From Plasmodium malariae (taxonomy: Eukaryota; Apicomplexa; Aconoidasida; Haemosporida; Plasmodiidae): 64,000 nucleotides of DNA. The position numbers and the translations under genes are program-made. Below the pieces are notes generated by a model. The model did not search any database and was not told the origin of the DNA. It saw only the letters and a list, made by a program, of their open reading frames with translations. Positions 25,861 through 38,043 of this stretch are shown here, one piece after another; within the stretch, counting starts at the first letter, position 1; the number at the start of each line of letters is the position of its first letter. The stretch covers positions 3,361,001-3,425,000 of the forward strand of contig NC_041786.1 in assembly GCF_900090045.1 (NCBI RefSeq), written 5' to 3'.

Positions 25861-28413
25861 ATGAAAACTATGGAAAAAAAAAATTATTTTTTTTTTCTAT
25901 ATTTATTTTTGACCCATTGTGTACCATCGAAGGATTATTCTTCCCTTACGGAAATGAATTATTGTAAAAGAAAAGAATATCTATATATATTAAAAAAAAA
26001 ATTACAAAACGAGACAAATAATAAATGGAGTAATTTTTATACATTTCTTCAAGGAAACAATGAATCATTAGTAAAGAAAAATGAAATATTACAAAACAGT
26101 TGCCAAAAGAAATATATAGACGATGAAATTGGTATTACTTCGGCTAAGAAACAAGGGGAAAAGGAACAAAATAAATTAGAACTATATTTACATGCAACGG
26201 AAAAAAATGGAACCAAGAAAAAAAAAATCATTTTGAATAGTGTAAAAGGTATAAAAATGAATGATAAAGCTTTTATGGGAAAAAGAACTATTAGGATATT
26301 GGAAGGAGTGAATGATGGCAAGGAAGATTTTAGTAATAAAATTTATAATAAGGATAAATATGACGAAGGTAAAACAAATAGGAAAGATTTTAATATTAAT
26401 GCAAATGACTTGAAAGGGGTTAATAATGAGATATCTAGTAGTGGTCAGTCTTCTAATTTTACTTATAATGTTCCTGAAATTATTGATAGATTTGAGGGTT
26501 TTTCCAGTGATACTATTGGTAAAGATTCTGTTATAAAAGGTACTAATTATGATAAAATTCCTACAAATAATATTGTAAATTATGTTTTTATCGATAAATC
26601 TCCACGTATTAATTGCAAAGAAAAGAGATTAACTAGAAACTGGAACTGTAATTTAAATAACGTGAATGTGAAACAAATATGCATTCCAGATCGAAGATTG
26701 CAGCTGTGTATTAATGGTCTTATATATGTAAGTAATTATTATAGGGATGATTTGAAAACAAAACTTATGGATTCAATAAATATGGAAATTGAATTATTGT
26801 TAAATAAATGGGATATTAAAAATAAATTTAATAATACTGAATTTTGTAACGATTTTATATGCAGTTTTGCTGATTATGGAGATATCATTAAGGGAACAGA
26901 CATGGCGAGAATTTATTACTCAATAGAAGTTGAAAAGAGATTGGGCCACGTTTTTGGAGTTCCTAACGGAAAAAGGGAAAGGACTTTGTGGTGGAATAGG
27001 AATAGAAAAGATATTTGGAATGAGTTAATGTCAAAGTTTAAAGATGATAAAATTATTAATGCCCTTAGAAAATGCGAAAAATCCTCAAATTTTGAAGAAG
27101 CTCCTCAGTTTGAACGATGGGTTCAAGAATGGGCTCGAGAATCTTATGGATCAAGGTCTAAAGAATTAAAAAATTTGGAAAATAAATGCAAAGAAGAAAA
27201 AGGTCTTATTGATGAATTCGGTTGTAGTAGTGGACAAGAATGTAAAAATGCATGTGGAGAATATGAAAAATGGATATATAAAAAAAGAAAGGAGTGTTAC
27301 GTCCTATCAAAAAAGTTCGACATTGAAAAGAATAATGAAATATATATTCAAAGAGCAAGTAGAGATAATGTTTCTAATCTTTTAAAGAAAGTGTGTGAGG
27401 AAGTTAATAAGACAGAAAATGATCTTGGAAATAATAAATATAATAATTTATGTAACTGTCAAAAAGATAGAGGTTTTGTATGTGAAAGTGGATCTAAAAG
27501 TGAATCAGAATGTTCAAGAATGTGCACAGTATATATATTATGGATTAAACAAAAATTAATAAAATATGATGTACTATCAAAAAAACGGAACATAACTAAG
27601 TACATTGGAAAAGATGCCCTTAAGGGAACCATCGAGAATGATGTTAATTTTTTATCCGAAGTGTGCACGGAGTTTAATTGGATAGATTTTGAAAAAATAT
27701 TTGATCTAAACTATAATACATATAAAAGTATATGTAGTTGTAGAGCAACTAACAATACAAAATTTGTCCAGTTAAAAATGGAAGAATCGAAACAGGAACA
27801 AAGTACTGAAGATAAGAAAATTGATGATGTTTTCAAAACTGGAGATAATAGAGAACTTGTTTTTAGTCAAAAAGGAAGTAGTTCTACTATTAATCTAAGT
27901 TATTCAGTTGACGATGGTAGTACTGGTGCTGAGAGTACAGGTAATACTACTAATATTGGTGATATTGAAAATACCGGAATATCCCGTTCTTCGAGTGGTG
28001 ATACATATGTTGAGGGAAATTTTGCTGTTAATCGAAGTAAAAATTATGATTTAGAAAATGATGGAAGAATTAACCACCAGTATTTTGATGCCAGTAAAAA
28101 TGTAGAAGATGGTACAGTTGTAAACACAGGTATTATTACTAACGTTCATGATGCCAATAAAAATGAAAATAGCATAAAAAGGAATAAAACTATTGATGAT
28201 ATTAATTGGAGATATGGTTTTAACTCGAATAAGGGAGCACTGTTACATACCGAAACCAAGTATTTGAAGGAGACATGTTCAGCGGAAAGAAAATCAAAAT
28301 ACGATGCTCCTGGATCAACAAATATATATAAAGAGGAAGAAAAAGATGTTCAAAGGCACAACTTTAATAGAACTAATACATCTAGTGTAAAAGAAATTAT
28401 GGAAGAAAAATAG
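25861..28413 (+). CDS. Erythrocyte-binding-like (EBL/DBL) protein with duplicated DBL subdomain 3, no membrane anchor
   Basis: EBL proteins (DBP/EBA type) are microneme ligands that bind red-cell receptors at invasion. This 850-aa frame starts with a signal peptide (residues 4-20, hydrophobic FFFLYLFLTHC). A charged spacer follows, then one DBL domain at about 250-533 with the hallmarks WNCN, CIPDRRLQLC (274-283), GDIIKGTD (340-347), WWNRNRKDIW (377-386), RWVQEWARES (419-428) and CKNACGEYEKW (461-471), closing at CNC (531-533). A second, diverged copy of the final subdomain follows at 541-627 (CSRMCTVYILW, closing CSC). A Ser/Thr/Asn/Gly-rich low-complexity region (640-790) and a short charged end complete it. 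The expected region VI cysteines, transmembrane helix and cytoplasmic exons are missing before the stop, and none was found downstream. The upstream frame gives no earlier ATG. It is the only long intact gene here. It may be a secreted paralog, a recently truncated DBP, or an incomplete exon set. Confidence 0.93.
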   Translation: MKTMEKKNYFFFLYLFLTHCVPSKDYSSLTEMNYCKRKEYLYILKKKLQNETNNKWSNFYTFLQGNNESLVKKNEILQNSCQKKYIDDEIGITSAKKQGEKEQNKLELYLHATEKNGTKKKKIILNSVKGIKMNDKAFMGKRTIRILEGVNDGKEDFSNKIYNKDKYDEGKTNRKDFNINANDLKGVNNEISSSGQSSNFTYNVPEIIDRFEGFSSDTIGKDSVIKGTNYDKIPTNNIVNYVFIDKSPRINCKEKRLTRNWNCNLNNVNVKQICIPDRRLQLCINGLIYVSNYYRDDLKTKLMDSINMEIELLLNKWDIKNKFNNTEFCNDFICSFADYGDIIKGTDMARIYYSIEVEKRLGHVFGVPNGKRERTLWWNRNRKDIWNELMSKFKDDKIINALRKCEKSSNFEEAPQFERWVQEWARESYGSRSKELKNLENKCKEEKGLIDEFGCSSGQECKNACGEYEKWIYKKRKECYVLSKKFDIEKNNEIYIQRASRDNVSNLLKKVCEEVNKTENDLGNNKYNNLCNCQKDRGFVCESGSKSESECSRMCTVYILWIKQKLIKYDVLSKKRNITKYIGKDALKGTIENDVNFLSEVCTEFNWIDFEKIFDLNYNTYKSICSCRATNNTKFVQLKMEESKQEQSTEDKKIDDVFKTGDNRELVFSQKGSSSTINLSYSVDDGSTGAESTGNTTNIGDIENTGISRSSSGDTYVEGNFAVNRSKNYDLENDGRINHQYFDASKNVEDGTVVNTGIITNVHDANKNENSIKRNKTIDDINWRYGFNSNKGALLHTETKYLKETCSAERKSKYDAPGSTNIYKEEEKDVQRHNFNRTNTSSVKEIMEEK

Positions 28414-29999
28414 ATGTTTTGAATTATATGATGGAGATATAGTGGAATGAATGTAGAAAAAAAGAAAAAAAATGACAGTAAAGATACCAATTTGAAGTAT
28501 TGAAATTATAATTACATATATAATAATTATGATGTGAACAACGTGAAATTATATGTAAAAAAAAAAAAAAATATATATATATAGAAATTTTGGTAAAACA
28601 AGAGAAAAAATAATAAATTTAACAGAAAAAACAAATGTAGAAACTGTTTTGCATCAGCATTGTATGACTCAATGGAACATATAATATCATTAATCATCTG
28701 CTTTAACGAAGAAAAATAATTTTTGTGTTACTCAATTTAAAATTATTCTTTAAAATATTTTCTCCATAATATGAATGAATATTACAGTTGAGGGAAAAAA
28801 GGAATGTTTATTTTCATTATATAAATATTTTAAAGAGAGAATTTTTAAAGTATGTAACACTTTAAAATACTAAAAATGAGATAAAAATATAAGTATACTA
28901 CCATTTTTATTTTACTCAAATGACGAATATTTTTTATTAAATATCCTTTTTTACAAACAAGACGTATTTTTATAAAGGAGGAATATTAATGAAACTACGT
29001 CTAGTTATCGTTGCAATAATAAATAGAGGAATTTTGTTATTATAAAAACAAATTTGGTATTTCCATTGATATATTGATATATAAGATTTAGGATATGACG
29101 ATGATAATAAGTTTTTGGCTATGTATATTTAGAATTAGATAGTTAGAATTTATATACTTTATTATAAGCGATTAGAAAAGTACAAAATAGTATAAAATAT
29201 AGACATATGTTATTATCAAAATTATAGATAATCGTAATGTATTTTCTTACATGAAATAATAGTATGGAAAAAAATAAAACAAGCAAAAAGTATATACACT
29301 CATTCCATATAACAAAATATTTAAAAGAATCTATAATTCATGCATTAATGAACATCCACTGTTTTAGAGTTTTAGTGATTTATATTAGGGGTTCATTGTT
29401 CATTATAGATGTAATTTTTTTTGTGCGGTAATTTTTTTCAGGTAGGAAGGGTTATGTTGTATGATGCTATAATTTTAGCATTTTTATACATTCATTGAAT
29501 TATTAAATTATATTTATATACTATCTTGTGATTAGCAGTATACAGAACAATATTGTTAGTAAGTATGAAAGAGAGGGAAATGTACATATGTTTGTTAGAT
29601 TTAATGAAGTATTTAATGACGTATATAAATTATATTTGTTAGCGATCTATAATGAATAAATTCATTTTAAATATATAATAGCTTGTTAGAAATATTGATA
29701 TATTAGGAAAATATTTAAAATAAAATATTTTAACTTACCGTTACAGGGGTTATTTAATTATTGTTTCTTCTTTTATGTAATAAAAGGAAGAAAAGTCTTA
29801 ATTGTTTTGGAGTCTTATTTTTTGCCCAAAATATAATTATAATTGGAAGTATATATGTATACGTAGATTTACTTGATTTAGCTTTATGATGAACATTGAT
29901 AAATAAAAAAGTAAATAAGGATAGACGTTAAAAATTCTATATCTATATGAACGTGTGAAGTAGTTATTCTATGAATTAAATTACTAAAAAGTTATTAAA
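28414..29999. other. Non-coding DNA after the DBL gene; no 3' exons found
   Basis: The stretch was searched for the cysteine-rich region VI, a membrane helix exon and an acidic tail exon. Only a short out-of-frame piece next to the stop (RCFELYDGDIVE, 28414-28451) contains a cysteine in a protein-like setting, which is too little to call. The rest is AT-rich with no supported gene. Confidence 0.5.
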
Positions 30000-30310
30000 A
30001 ATGAATTTCTATTGACGAAGCAATAATATGAATTTTATTTCAAAATATATTTCATGATAATAAAATTTGGAAATAGTTGAACCTGAATGTAAGTAAAAAA
30101 AAATGTTGAGAGTATATGATGTTAAGATGATGATTATCCAGAAAATGCCCAAGTATAATGCAAAAGATGAAGAAAAATAGCCTCTACATTTCCAGTACAT
30201 ATTAAGCGCAGTTAAAGAATAATTATAAACTTATTTTAGCGAATCTACTAATAAATACCAATCAGAGATGAAACTTGCTCTTGAAAATTAAAAATAAAAA
30301 GAATTACATA
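30000..30310 (+). pseudogene. Possible short coding relic, unassigned
   Basis: The plus strand has a patch of less AT-biased codons reading QKMPKYNAKDEEK, stop, PLHFQYILSAVKE, and then FSESTNKYQSEMKLALEN, in one frame with four or more stops. No family is recognised. It might be a remnant of an exported or cytoplasmic domain, or chance. The opposite-strand ORF 30009-30200 is hydrophobic and is taken as its shadow. Confidence 0.25.
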
Positions 30311-31099
30311 TATTTTGAGAAAAATATTCATGATTTATTGTGATTTAATTGCATTAATATGTCAAATTATTTAAATTTGCGAATAGTAATGTTTTTCATA
30401 AAAATGTATTTATGAACAACAAAGAAAAAAAAAAAAAATAAAATATATATATTTAAATAAATCACTGAAAAGTATGTTTTTACATGAATTGTGAAACTTT
30501 AATTTAGTTTAAACTTAACATTAAATTATAAATAATTTACTTGTTTTACGGTATACATAGAATTATGTTAGGACAATTTTTTAAAATGAAATATGAAGAA
30601 ATAAATAATTCAAATATTATATATTTGTGTTAGGATATATATATATTTTTTTTTTTACTATTACACATAAAAAATTTTATGCACTTTCGAATTATTTTTA
30701 TAAATTTAAAAAATTAAAAGATTAATTTTTTACCATATATTTTTTTTTATGTTTATTACTAACCCTAGATAATTTTATATCAAATAGTTTTATATATATT
30801 AATTAAAAAAAACTGTAGTATCTCAGAGCTAAGTAAATGATATTAAATTAATGATAAAAAGAATGGATTTGGAATCTGATTTAGAATAAATTTAATCGTA
30901 GTTATAAATAGAGAAACCTCAGAAATATTGTAAAGAACGATAAGGAGATTATAAGAGCAGAAGATAATTTATGTTTTTTCATGTATCGTAAAGAATTTTC
31001 GAGGTGATTTAGAATTTAAAGTAATTGCGTTTATTGTTTATTACCTGAGCTAGCTTTATGTAAATTTTATTAATTTTTAGAGTCTACTTTTTTAAAGAA

Positions 31100-31691
31100 T
31101 TTGATAGTGCTTTTATATTTCTCAACATTTACACAGGGTTTTATGGTATTAATTTTTTTTTAAAATTGTGTTCAAAGCTGATAGAACCTTTTGGTTTTAA
31201 AATTTTTTGCGTTTCATTAAATCATTATATTCTTGTTGAAAAATATCACATTGTATCAATTTATTAACATGTTTTCAAAAGAAGTCATTCTGATCTAGTG
31301 CACTTAGTTTTTCTCTACGTGCAGCACCACTACTTTCTTCTAATAAACCAAATATTCTTTCTTTTAACATTTCATATTTCTGTTATAGCGCTACATTTGC
31401 TTCACTATATAATAATCTGACAACTGTTACATTAAAATGCTATATCGATTTCTTTCCTTATCCCAAGATTTACAACAGTTGGTTAACTAAAAATAATGGT
31501 ATATATTTAACATTAAAAAAGAGCATATTTATGTATTATTTTAATAAATTTTTTTTCTCATATAAAAACATCAAACATAGCAAAGAAGAACAAGAACACT
31601 ATAAGTATAATAAGCATAGTACCTCGTAGGAATATTTCTATGTCTACATCAAAGTAAAAAAAATAATAGCTTCAATAAAAAAAATAAGCAT
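31100..31691 (-). pseudogene. Two-exon exported-protein pseudogene, paralog of the 54.7-55.6 kb gene
   Basis: Exon 1 (31691-31623, minus strand, 23 codons) reads ML...FFTLM-stop-T-stop-KYSYE and ends at a GT donor. It aligns with exon 1 of the gene at 55557, which also ends YSYE before GT. The acceptor TTATTTTTAG precedes exon 2 at 31486, which starts LTNCCKSWDKERNRYSI; the paralog starts LTISGKQL. After a frameshift comes RLLYSEANVAL, a PEXEL-like export region. Next are LKERIFGLLEESSGAARREK, LDQNDFF and CDIFQQEYNDLMKRKKF. Two stops in exon 1, several in exon 2 and at least one frameshift make it dead. The family role (export into the host red cell) is inferred from the signal plus RxLx-type layout. 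Confidence 0.68.
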
Positions 31692-34600
31692 ACTGATATT
31701 TTGATTTAAAATAATTTTTTTTAAATTTCTTGCATGTTTTGCAAAAATTAATGAACTATATATATATATTATTTTTAATAATAATGAGTAAATGGGTGAT
31801 TTATAATTTGTATTATTTTCTATTTTGTTAATATAAAAAATCTCTAGAATTTTTTTAAAAATATTAATTGTATAAAATTAAATATAAAAAAAATATATTA
31901 AAAAAAATATACTTTATTGTTTAATTTAAAATTATGATTATTTCATTTTTTTCAAGTAAAATAAATAATACAGCATTTAATACTAAAAGGATAAAATTGT
32001 TTAAAGTTTATAATTCACCATGAAAACATATTATCTCAAAAAATAAATACATATATAAGTATATCATACATTGATAAAATACTGCACTAATGAGGATGTA
32101 ATTAGGAATCACAATTTATTAATGAAATATGATATATAATAGATATGTACACTATATTTGTGGAATAATGATGTTTAAAAATGTTATTAGAGTTGTATAA
32201 TAAAAATTTTCTGCATATTATGTACTATCTTGTGATATATTTTAAATTAATTTTTTGTAAAAATTATTAGTGAAAAAAGTTGGAGAAATACAACAGCAAC
32301 AAAATTATAATATATTGCATATATTTATATGGTTATTAGATTTATACATAATTTGATCTGTAGTAATTAATAAGAACTACGGTTACCAAATATTATTATT
32401 TAACATAACATATTTTTACCTCTTGTATTATAAAAAATATATAAATTTTTTATTTTATATAATGATTTAAAAATGTGTTCTGTAGATTTCATTAAGGGGA
32501 TAAGTATCTATATATAAGAGAAACAATTACAATAATATAATGGTAAAAAAAATATTGAAAATATAAAACCCGTATTAGTATGATGTTTTTTTGTGGTTAT
32601 TTAAACAATGCATATAGGATGGGGTATATAAACAAATACAAATAAATAAAAATATTGTCTTTTTAAAATATATATACTGTTTTTCAAAAGTTTACTTATA
32701 TTTTTGTATATATATAGTTTATAATTTTAGAACAATATTTCCAATTCAAGTTTTTTTTTATTTAAAAAAATTTGATTTTTGTTGAATATTTTTATTTTAT
32801 TTTTAAGTCAAAGTTCCTTAGAAAAAAAAATTTATGGAATCAACTGAAATATTGTTTAAAAAATTTGATGGTGTTTTAAAAGAGTGAAATTTTATTTGTT
32901 GAAGATAAAAATTGAAAAAAAGAATAAAAAGAATACTATTATTTTGTCTTTTAATACTAAATATCTTATTTATTTATTTTTATCGAATATTTGTTTTATC
33001 TATAAATTATAAAAGTTATATTTATGATTTACACAAATTTTTTATTTAACATATAATTTTACAAACAGCTCAAAAGGTTTATATGAAAAAATACACATAA
33101 CATATAATAGAGTAAGCTATTATTATGTGAAAGTTGTTCCTGCAAAAGTTTACAATACAAAAAAAAAAAAAAAAAAAATAACCTTTTACTAATAAATATA
33201 CGTTATATATATATATAAAGAGTTAATAAATATATGTAAATTATAAAATTGGTATTATTATTAGAAAATCAACATTTGTGTATTTGTTCAGAAAATTTTT
33301 AGTGGGGAAATATTTATTTTTGTATACATGTTAAAAGAAAAAAACAATAATAGGGTATATTGTTTATATTTTAATTTTATTTCTCTTACTATTTTTCTTT
33401 AGTTTATTTACTTTATTTTCTTTATTTTTATTTTAGTTTATGTGTATTGTTAAATATATAAATAATTATTTTTTTAAAGAAATAAATTTCGCAGTTTCAT
33501 GAATATGTAAGATATTTATTTATATCTAGAGAAAAAAAAAAAGAAATAGATGTTAAATTAGTTCATATAATTCAATCTTTCTAAAATAATTATTTAAAAG
33601 TAAAAAGTTAATTTTAGTCCTATCATTTTTAAAATAAAGAAAATAGAAATTATTTCTACTTGTATTGAAAATTTAAATTTATTTTAGCATTTATATATGC
33701 GAAGAGTGAATATTTCAAGTAATTTTTATTTTACTAAGAAGTAAAAATATATTTTAGTTATATTATTTTTTCTTATTAACGATTTTTTCTGCAATGAAAT
33801 AATAAGTATATATTCTAATTATAACAAATTGCAGTAGATGCAAGGATTTTTTTGTATAATTTAAAAATTATAATTTGTTTTTTTAAAATAAAAAAATAAA
33901 ATTAGAAATATTAAATTATAAAAAATAGGAGGAAAAGTTAATTTAAAGAAAATACAAAAAAAAATTTATAAGGTTTAGAATAATAACTTAGATAAAAATA
34001 CTAAAATTTAAAAGGTATATTAAATGCTTAGAAATTGAATGAATTTATTTCTATAAAGATAAGTTCTAGATCAGAACAATTCTAAAAAAATAGGAAATAT
34101 ATTTTGAAAAATGTGTATTGGATTTACTATTTTATATGGAAAAATATAATAAAGTTCTAAATTTTTATGGAACAACTTATAATAAAGTTCTATTTTGTAA
34201 CTACGCTGAATTATTTTCTGTTTTTGTTTTAATGTTATTAATCGGGTTCCCTTGTTTATAGATGTATCCATTTTTGTTGTAATATTCCCAGATACAGGTG
34301 TTATAATGCTCACGTATCTTTTTTTATTACTTCAATATAAATTCGAACAACAAAAGAAAAACGTTTTGTAGTTTTAACAGGGATATGTTTTTCACAAAAT
34401 ACTGTTTGTTATAATATGTGCAAAAAAAATATTGTATACTTAGTGATACTACATGATAAAAAAATATTGGCATGATAAGAAATTTTTATAAATTCTTCAA
34501 TGTATACTTGAACTTTCTAATATATTATGTGAAAATTTATATATATTTTCTTAGAATTTATTATTATTTGTATATTTTTTTTTTTATTTGTGTTTTATAA

Positions 34601-36650
34601 TATTTCTTCAGAGCATTTAAATATTCATATTTAATATACATATATGTAGTAATACTATTAATTTAAGATATATATATTTACTCAGGATCTAACTAAATAT
34701 TTTGTGAAAGTATGAATTATTATTATAGATAATTTATAATTTTGGTAAATTTTCGTAATTATATAATTTAAATGGATATGTACATTTTTAATAAAAATTT
34801 TTATTAAAAAAACAATCTAGAAAAAAAAATATATTCCTAAAAATTACAAATACAGTAAGATACATGATAATTTACAAAACATTTATTAAATAGAACATTA
34901 TAAGTTTAATTAATTTATATCAATGTATATTTATTGTAAGATATAATATTAACTGTTAAGATATTAAATTAATTTTTTTTTTTTTAATACAATTTGTAAT
35001 ATTATACAAAGTAAGGCGAATTCAATGCAATGTTTTAATGACAGCAAACCATAATGCTTAAAAATATTTTTAGAGCTATTTATTTACATATAAATGTATA
35101 TATATATATATATATACTATATTTTTTTGAACACTGGAAACATAAAAATGATTTTCTTATTTTTTTTAGTGCTCAAGTGTACTATGTATTATATAGCAAA
35201 TAATAAAGTTAAATCATTTTATTTTATTTTTATTTTTTTTTTACTTTATCATTTTTTAGGAGAATAATTTGCTTATACAAATCAGTATGAATTTATAATT
35301 ACACAATTTACATAATATGTTATATTTTCATAATAATCTGCATTCTGCATGTTCCACAATCTAAATGGAATATAAACATTATTGTTTTTATATACATATA
35401 TCATAAAACATTTAATTTATTTTATTTGCATTTGTTGAACAGAAATTTTAATTTACTATATGATTTGAGTTAGTTTTTATTTGTAAATCAATAAGGAATA
35501 AATAGGTTGTTCTTCTTGTGCATTAAATTTTCAAAAAAAAAATTAGGGCATCAAAGATTTTCCAAAATTTTATTGCACATTATTTTTTTGTTTATAATCA
35601 GTTCACACCAAATGATAACATCTTATTTTGTGATATGTTTTATTTAAAATTCTTTTTTATTAAATTTTTTGTATATTAAGATTTCTAAATGTTTTTTTTT
35701 TTTTGTATTTCATTTTACATGTATATTTATTTTATTTTTTTTATTATTAATATATCTTAGAAATTTATGAATTTATCTTATATTTACAAAAAAAAAAAAA
35801 GAGGAAAATATTTGAATCCTTAAATTTAAAAAAATATTTTCTTAATAATAATATATAGTTTTTTTAAATTATGTAAAAATTATAATATGCTATACATAGT
35901 TATATCATAAAAAGATATATAATTCACAACTTGGATTGTACCATTGAAAATATAAGAATTTTATGGGTAAATTTAATCCTAGAAAGGAAATTAAAAAGAT
36001 TAGTATGTAAAATCTCTACATGTCACAGTTTTATTACATATATTAGAACATAATTAGTTAAATGAATTTTTTTTTTTTTTTTTGGAATCTTATAATTACT
36101 ATTATATGCTATTGAATAATTTATGTTTTTTAACTACACAGTAATATTTAAAAGGTATAAGGTTCACAAATAACTAGGATTATTAATAGTAAGTCTAGTA
36201 AGAATTAATAACTACCTCCTCATACAAGCTATTGTAAATATTCTCATCAAATATTTATTATAAGTATAATGTAAAAACTTTAAGCATCAAAGAATCCAAT
36301 TTATTTTATTTTTTTTCTGGAAAGTTTTGACAAAAAAAATTTTAATTTCTTGTTAAACTATTATATATATATATATTGAATGTTTATTAATGAAACTGTT
36401 TTTACCAAAGTTTTTTTTAATTAAGATTGTTTTTCTTTTTTATTAAATTTATAGGAAATATTTATTAAAATATTTTTTAAATTAACATTTCTTTTATATA
36501 GATTATATCCTTACTTTAATACACTTTTAATAAAATGAAAGAAAAAATTAAATAACGACCCAAATAACAACACCCTTTTATGCCTAGCATGTGAATATAC
36601 AGTGAACTTCATACATACATAATGATATTATAATATTCAATTATCTCAAT
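31692..36650. other. Long gene-poor AT-rich stretch; one unassigned ORF
   Basis: No recognised family apart from a minus-strand ORF described separately (34071-34313). The stretch has many homopolymers, for example poly-A near 33160-33178 and T runs near 34981 and 36067, and TA tracts. Divergently oriented exported-protein genes flank it (31.1-31.7 kb minus, 36.7-37.6 kb plus), so it may hold both promoters. Confidence 0.5.
34071..34313 (-). other. Unassigned 80-codon ORF with protein-like N-terminal half
   Basis: The minus-strand frame begins MSIITPVSGNITTKMDTSIN and continues with Lys/Gln-rich residues (TLKQKQKIIQRSYKIE) before drifting into Phe/Ile/Tyr-rich sequence. It contains a short internal duplication around YYKLFHKNLELYYIF, seen in the DNA as two copies of agaactttattat. 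The first 35 residues are less AT-driven than chance ORFs nearby. No family is recognised and no splice partner was found. It may be a gene fragment. Confidence 0.25.
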
Positions 36651-37560
36651 ATAAATGAAAAGATCAAATCTTTAATTTTAATTAAAATTGTTATATTCAT
36701 CTTTTTTATTTGGATATGTTCTTTTTTAATAGTGAGATATAATAAAGCATCCTATAAAATTTGCTTGATATTTTTTTCTGTTTTTTGTTATGAACATATA
36801 TAAATAAATATATATATATATATTTACAAGGAAATTTCATAATGTGTAAATTAATTTATCACATTGTGATTAATGAAAATATTTTCTTTTCTTTATAGTG
36901 CACCTTTTATAAATCTTTCAATCATAAGTATAATGCACAAAGCTCATTAATTTAATGAAATGACAAATTATTTTTAGAAAATGAAACAAAAATTATAGGA
37001 TTAAAAGATATATTATTTGGGAATGGTTATGATGACCTACAAAAAGAAGAAGATAATTGTGAATCAATAAATGATGTAAGAGATTAATACAAAAATAGAG
37101 ATAATTCAAGTTATGTATCCAAAAAATTAGTGAAGAAATGTACAAATGATATATGTAAAACTTTTGGAGAGATAAATATTTTTTTAGAAAAACTATTATA
37201 AAGAGGATTTAATATTATATGTAAATAAAGGAAATATATATATCTCACTTAAAACAAAGTTTAAAATATTCAGCGTGTATGATTAACTTTTTAATATTTT
37301 CTTTACGAGGAATTCTTCTTTGTGGTGTATTTTCATTACTTTTTTTATTAGATAATCTATTCAGATATTTATTACCTACTGTATTATATAATTTATTAAG
37401 AAATGAATTAAAATATATATTATATATTGGATCTTTTGTATCATCCAGTGTTACTTATGTTGATCTTATAGGATTATTTGTAATATTTTTTTCTATTTTA
37501 CGTATTTCGGTAGTTACTTATACACTTATAAAACTCTTGAAATATGAAACATTCGTATGA
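36651..37560 (+). pseudogene. fam-l/fam-m-like exported protein pseudogene A
   Basis: Exon 1 (36651-36731, 27 codons) reads INEKIKSLILIKIVIFIFFI, then WICSFLI, the typical fam-l first exon, but with ATA where the start ATG should be. A GTGAG donor and TTTATAG acceptor bound the intron 36732-36898. Exon 2 opens CTFYKSFNHKYN, the fam-type sequence after the intron. It contains CTNDICKTFGEINIFLEKLL and ends in a 93-codon open stretch (37279-37560) with two strong membrane segments (FSLRGILLCGVFSLLFLLD and LIGLFVIFFSILRISVVTY). The export region is interrupted by two adjacent stops (TAA TGA, near 36953). More stops and one frameshift (36899 to 37279 is out of phase) follow. Proteins of this type are exported two-membrane-pass proteins of unknown function; that is family knowledge. 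Confidence 0.72.
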
Positions 37561-38002
37561 AAAGATATAGATATAGCATAATTATAATGAATACATTTAT
37601 TATAGAGAAAATGTTTTTCATGAAGTTTTGAAAAAGGAAATTTGCTAGATATTTAAAAAATATTTATATTTTAAGTTATAATCATGTGTAATACTTATGG
37701 GCTACTAACATGTGTCCGCATAAAGTTAAAATTAAAACTTTATATTGTACTGTGATTTATGGTTCTTAATCTTAGTCTCATATAATTAATTGTTAGTACA
37801 GATGAAGTATAGCTTAAGAAAGTTTTTTTATTCATGAACTTTATAAATAAAATATGAATTATTTTGTCATATTACACGAAAGTATATTTTACTTAGGGCA
37901 TAAATTTATTTATTATATATTTTGAAGAAAAAGATAAGAAATTAATAAATATTCGAAAAAAAATGAAAATGATAATATTTATGTGTACTAATCTTAAAAT
38001 TA

Positions 38003-38043
<41 letters not shown>

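Noticed and set aside
26049..27668. Minus-strand ORFs 26049-26321 and 27459-27668 within the DBL gene
   Set aside because: Antisense of the coding frame, with no independent support.
28414..28451. Out-of-frame piece RCFELYDGDIVE after the DBL stop as a remnant of region VI
   Set aside because: Only one cysteine and about 12 codons before a stop; too short to support a missing domain.
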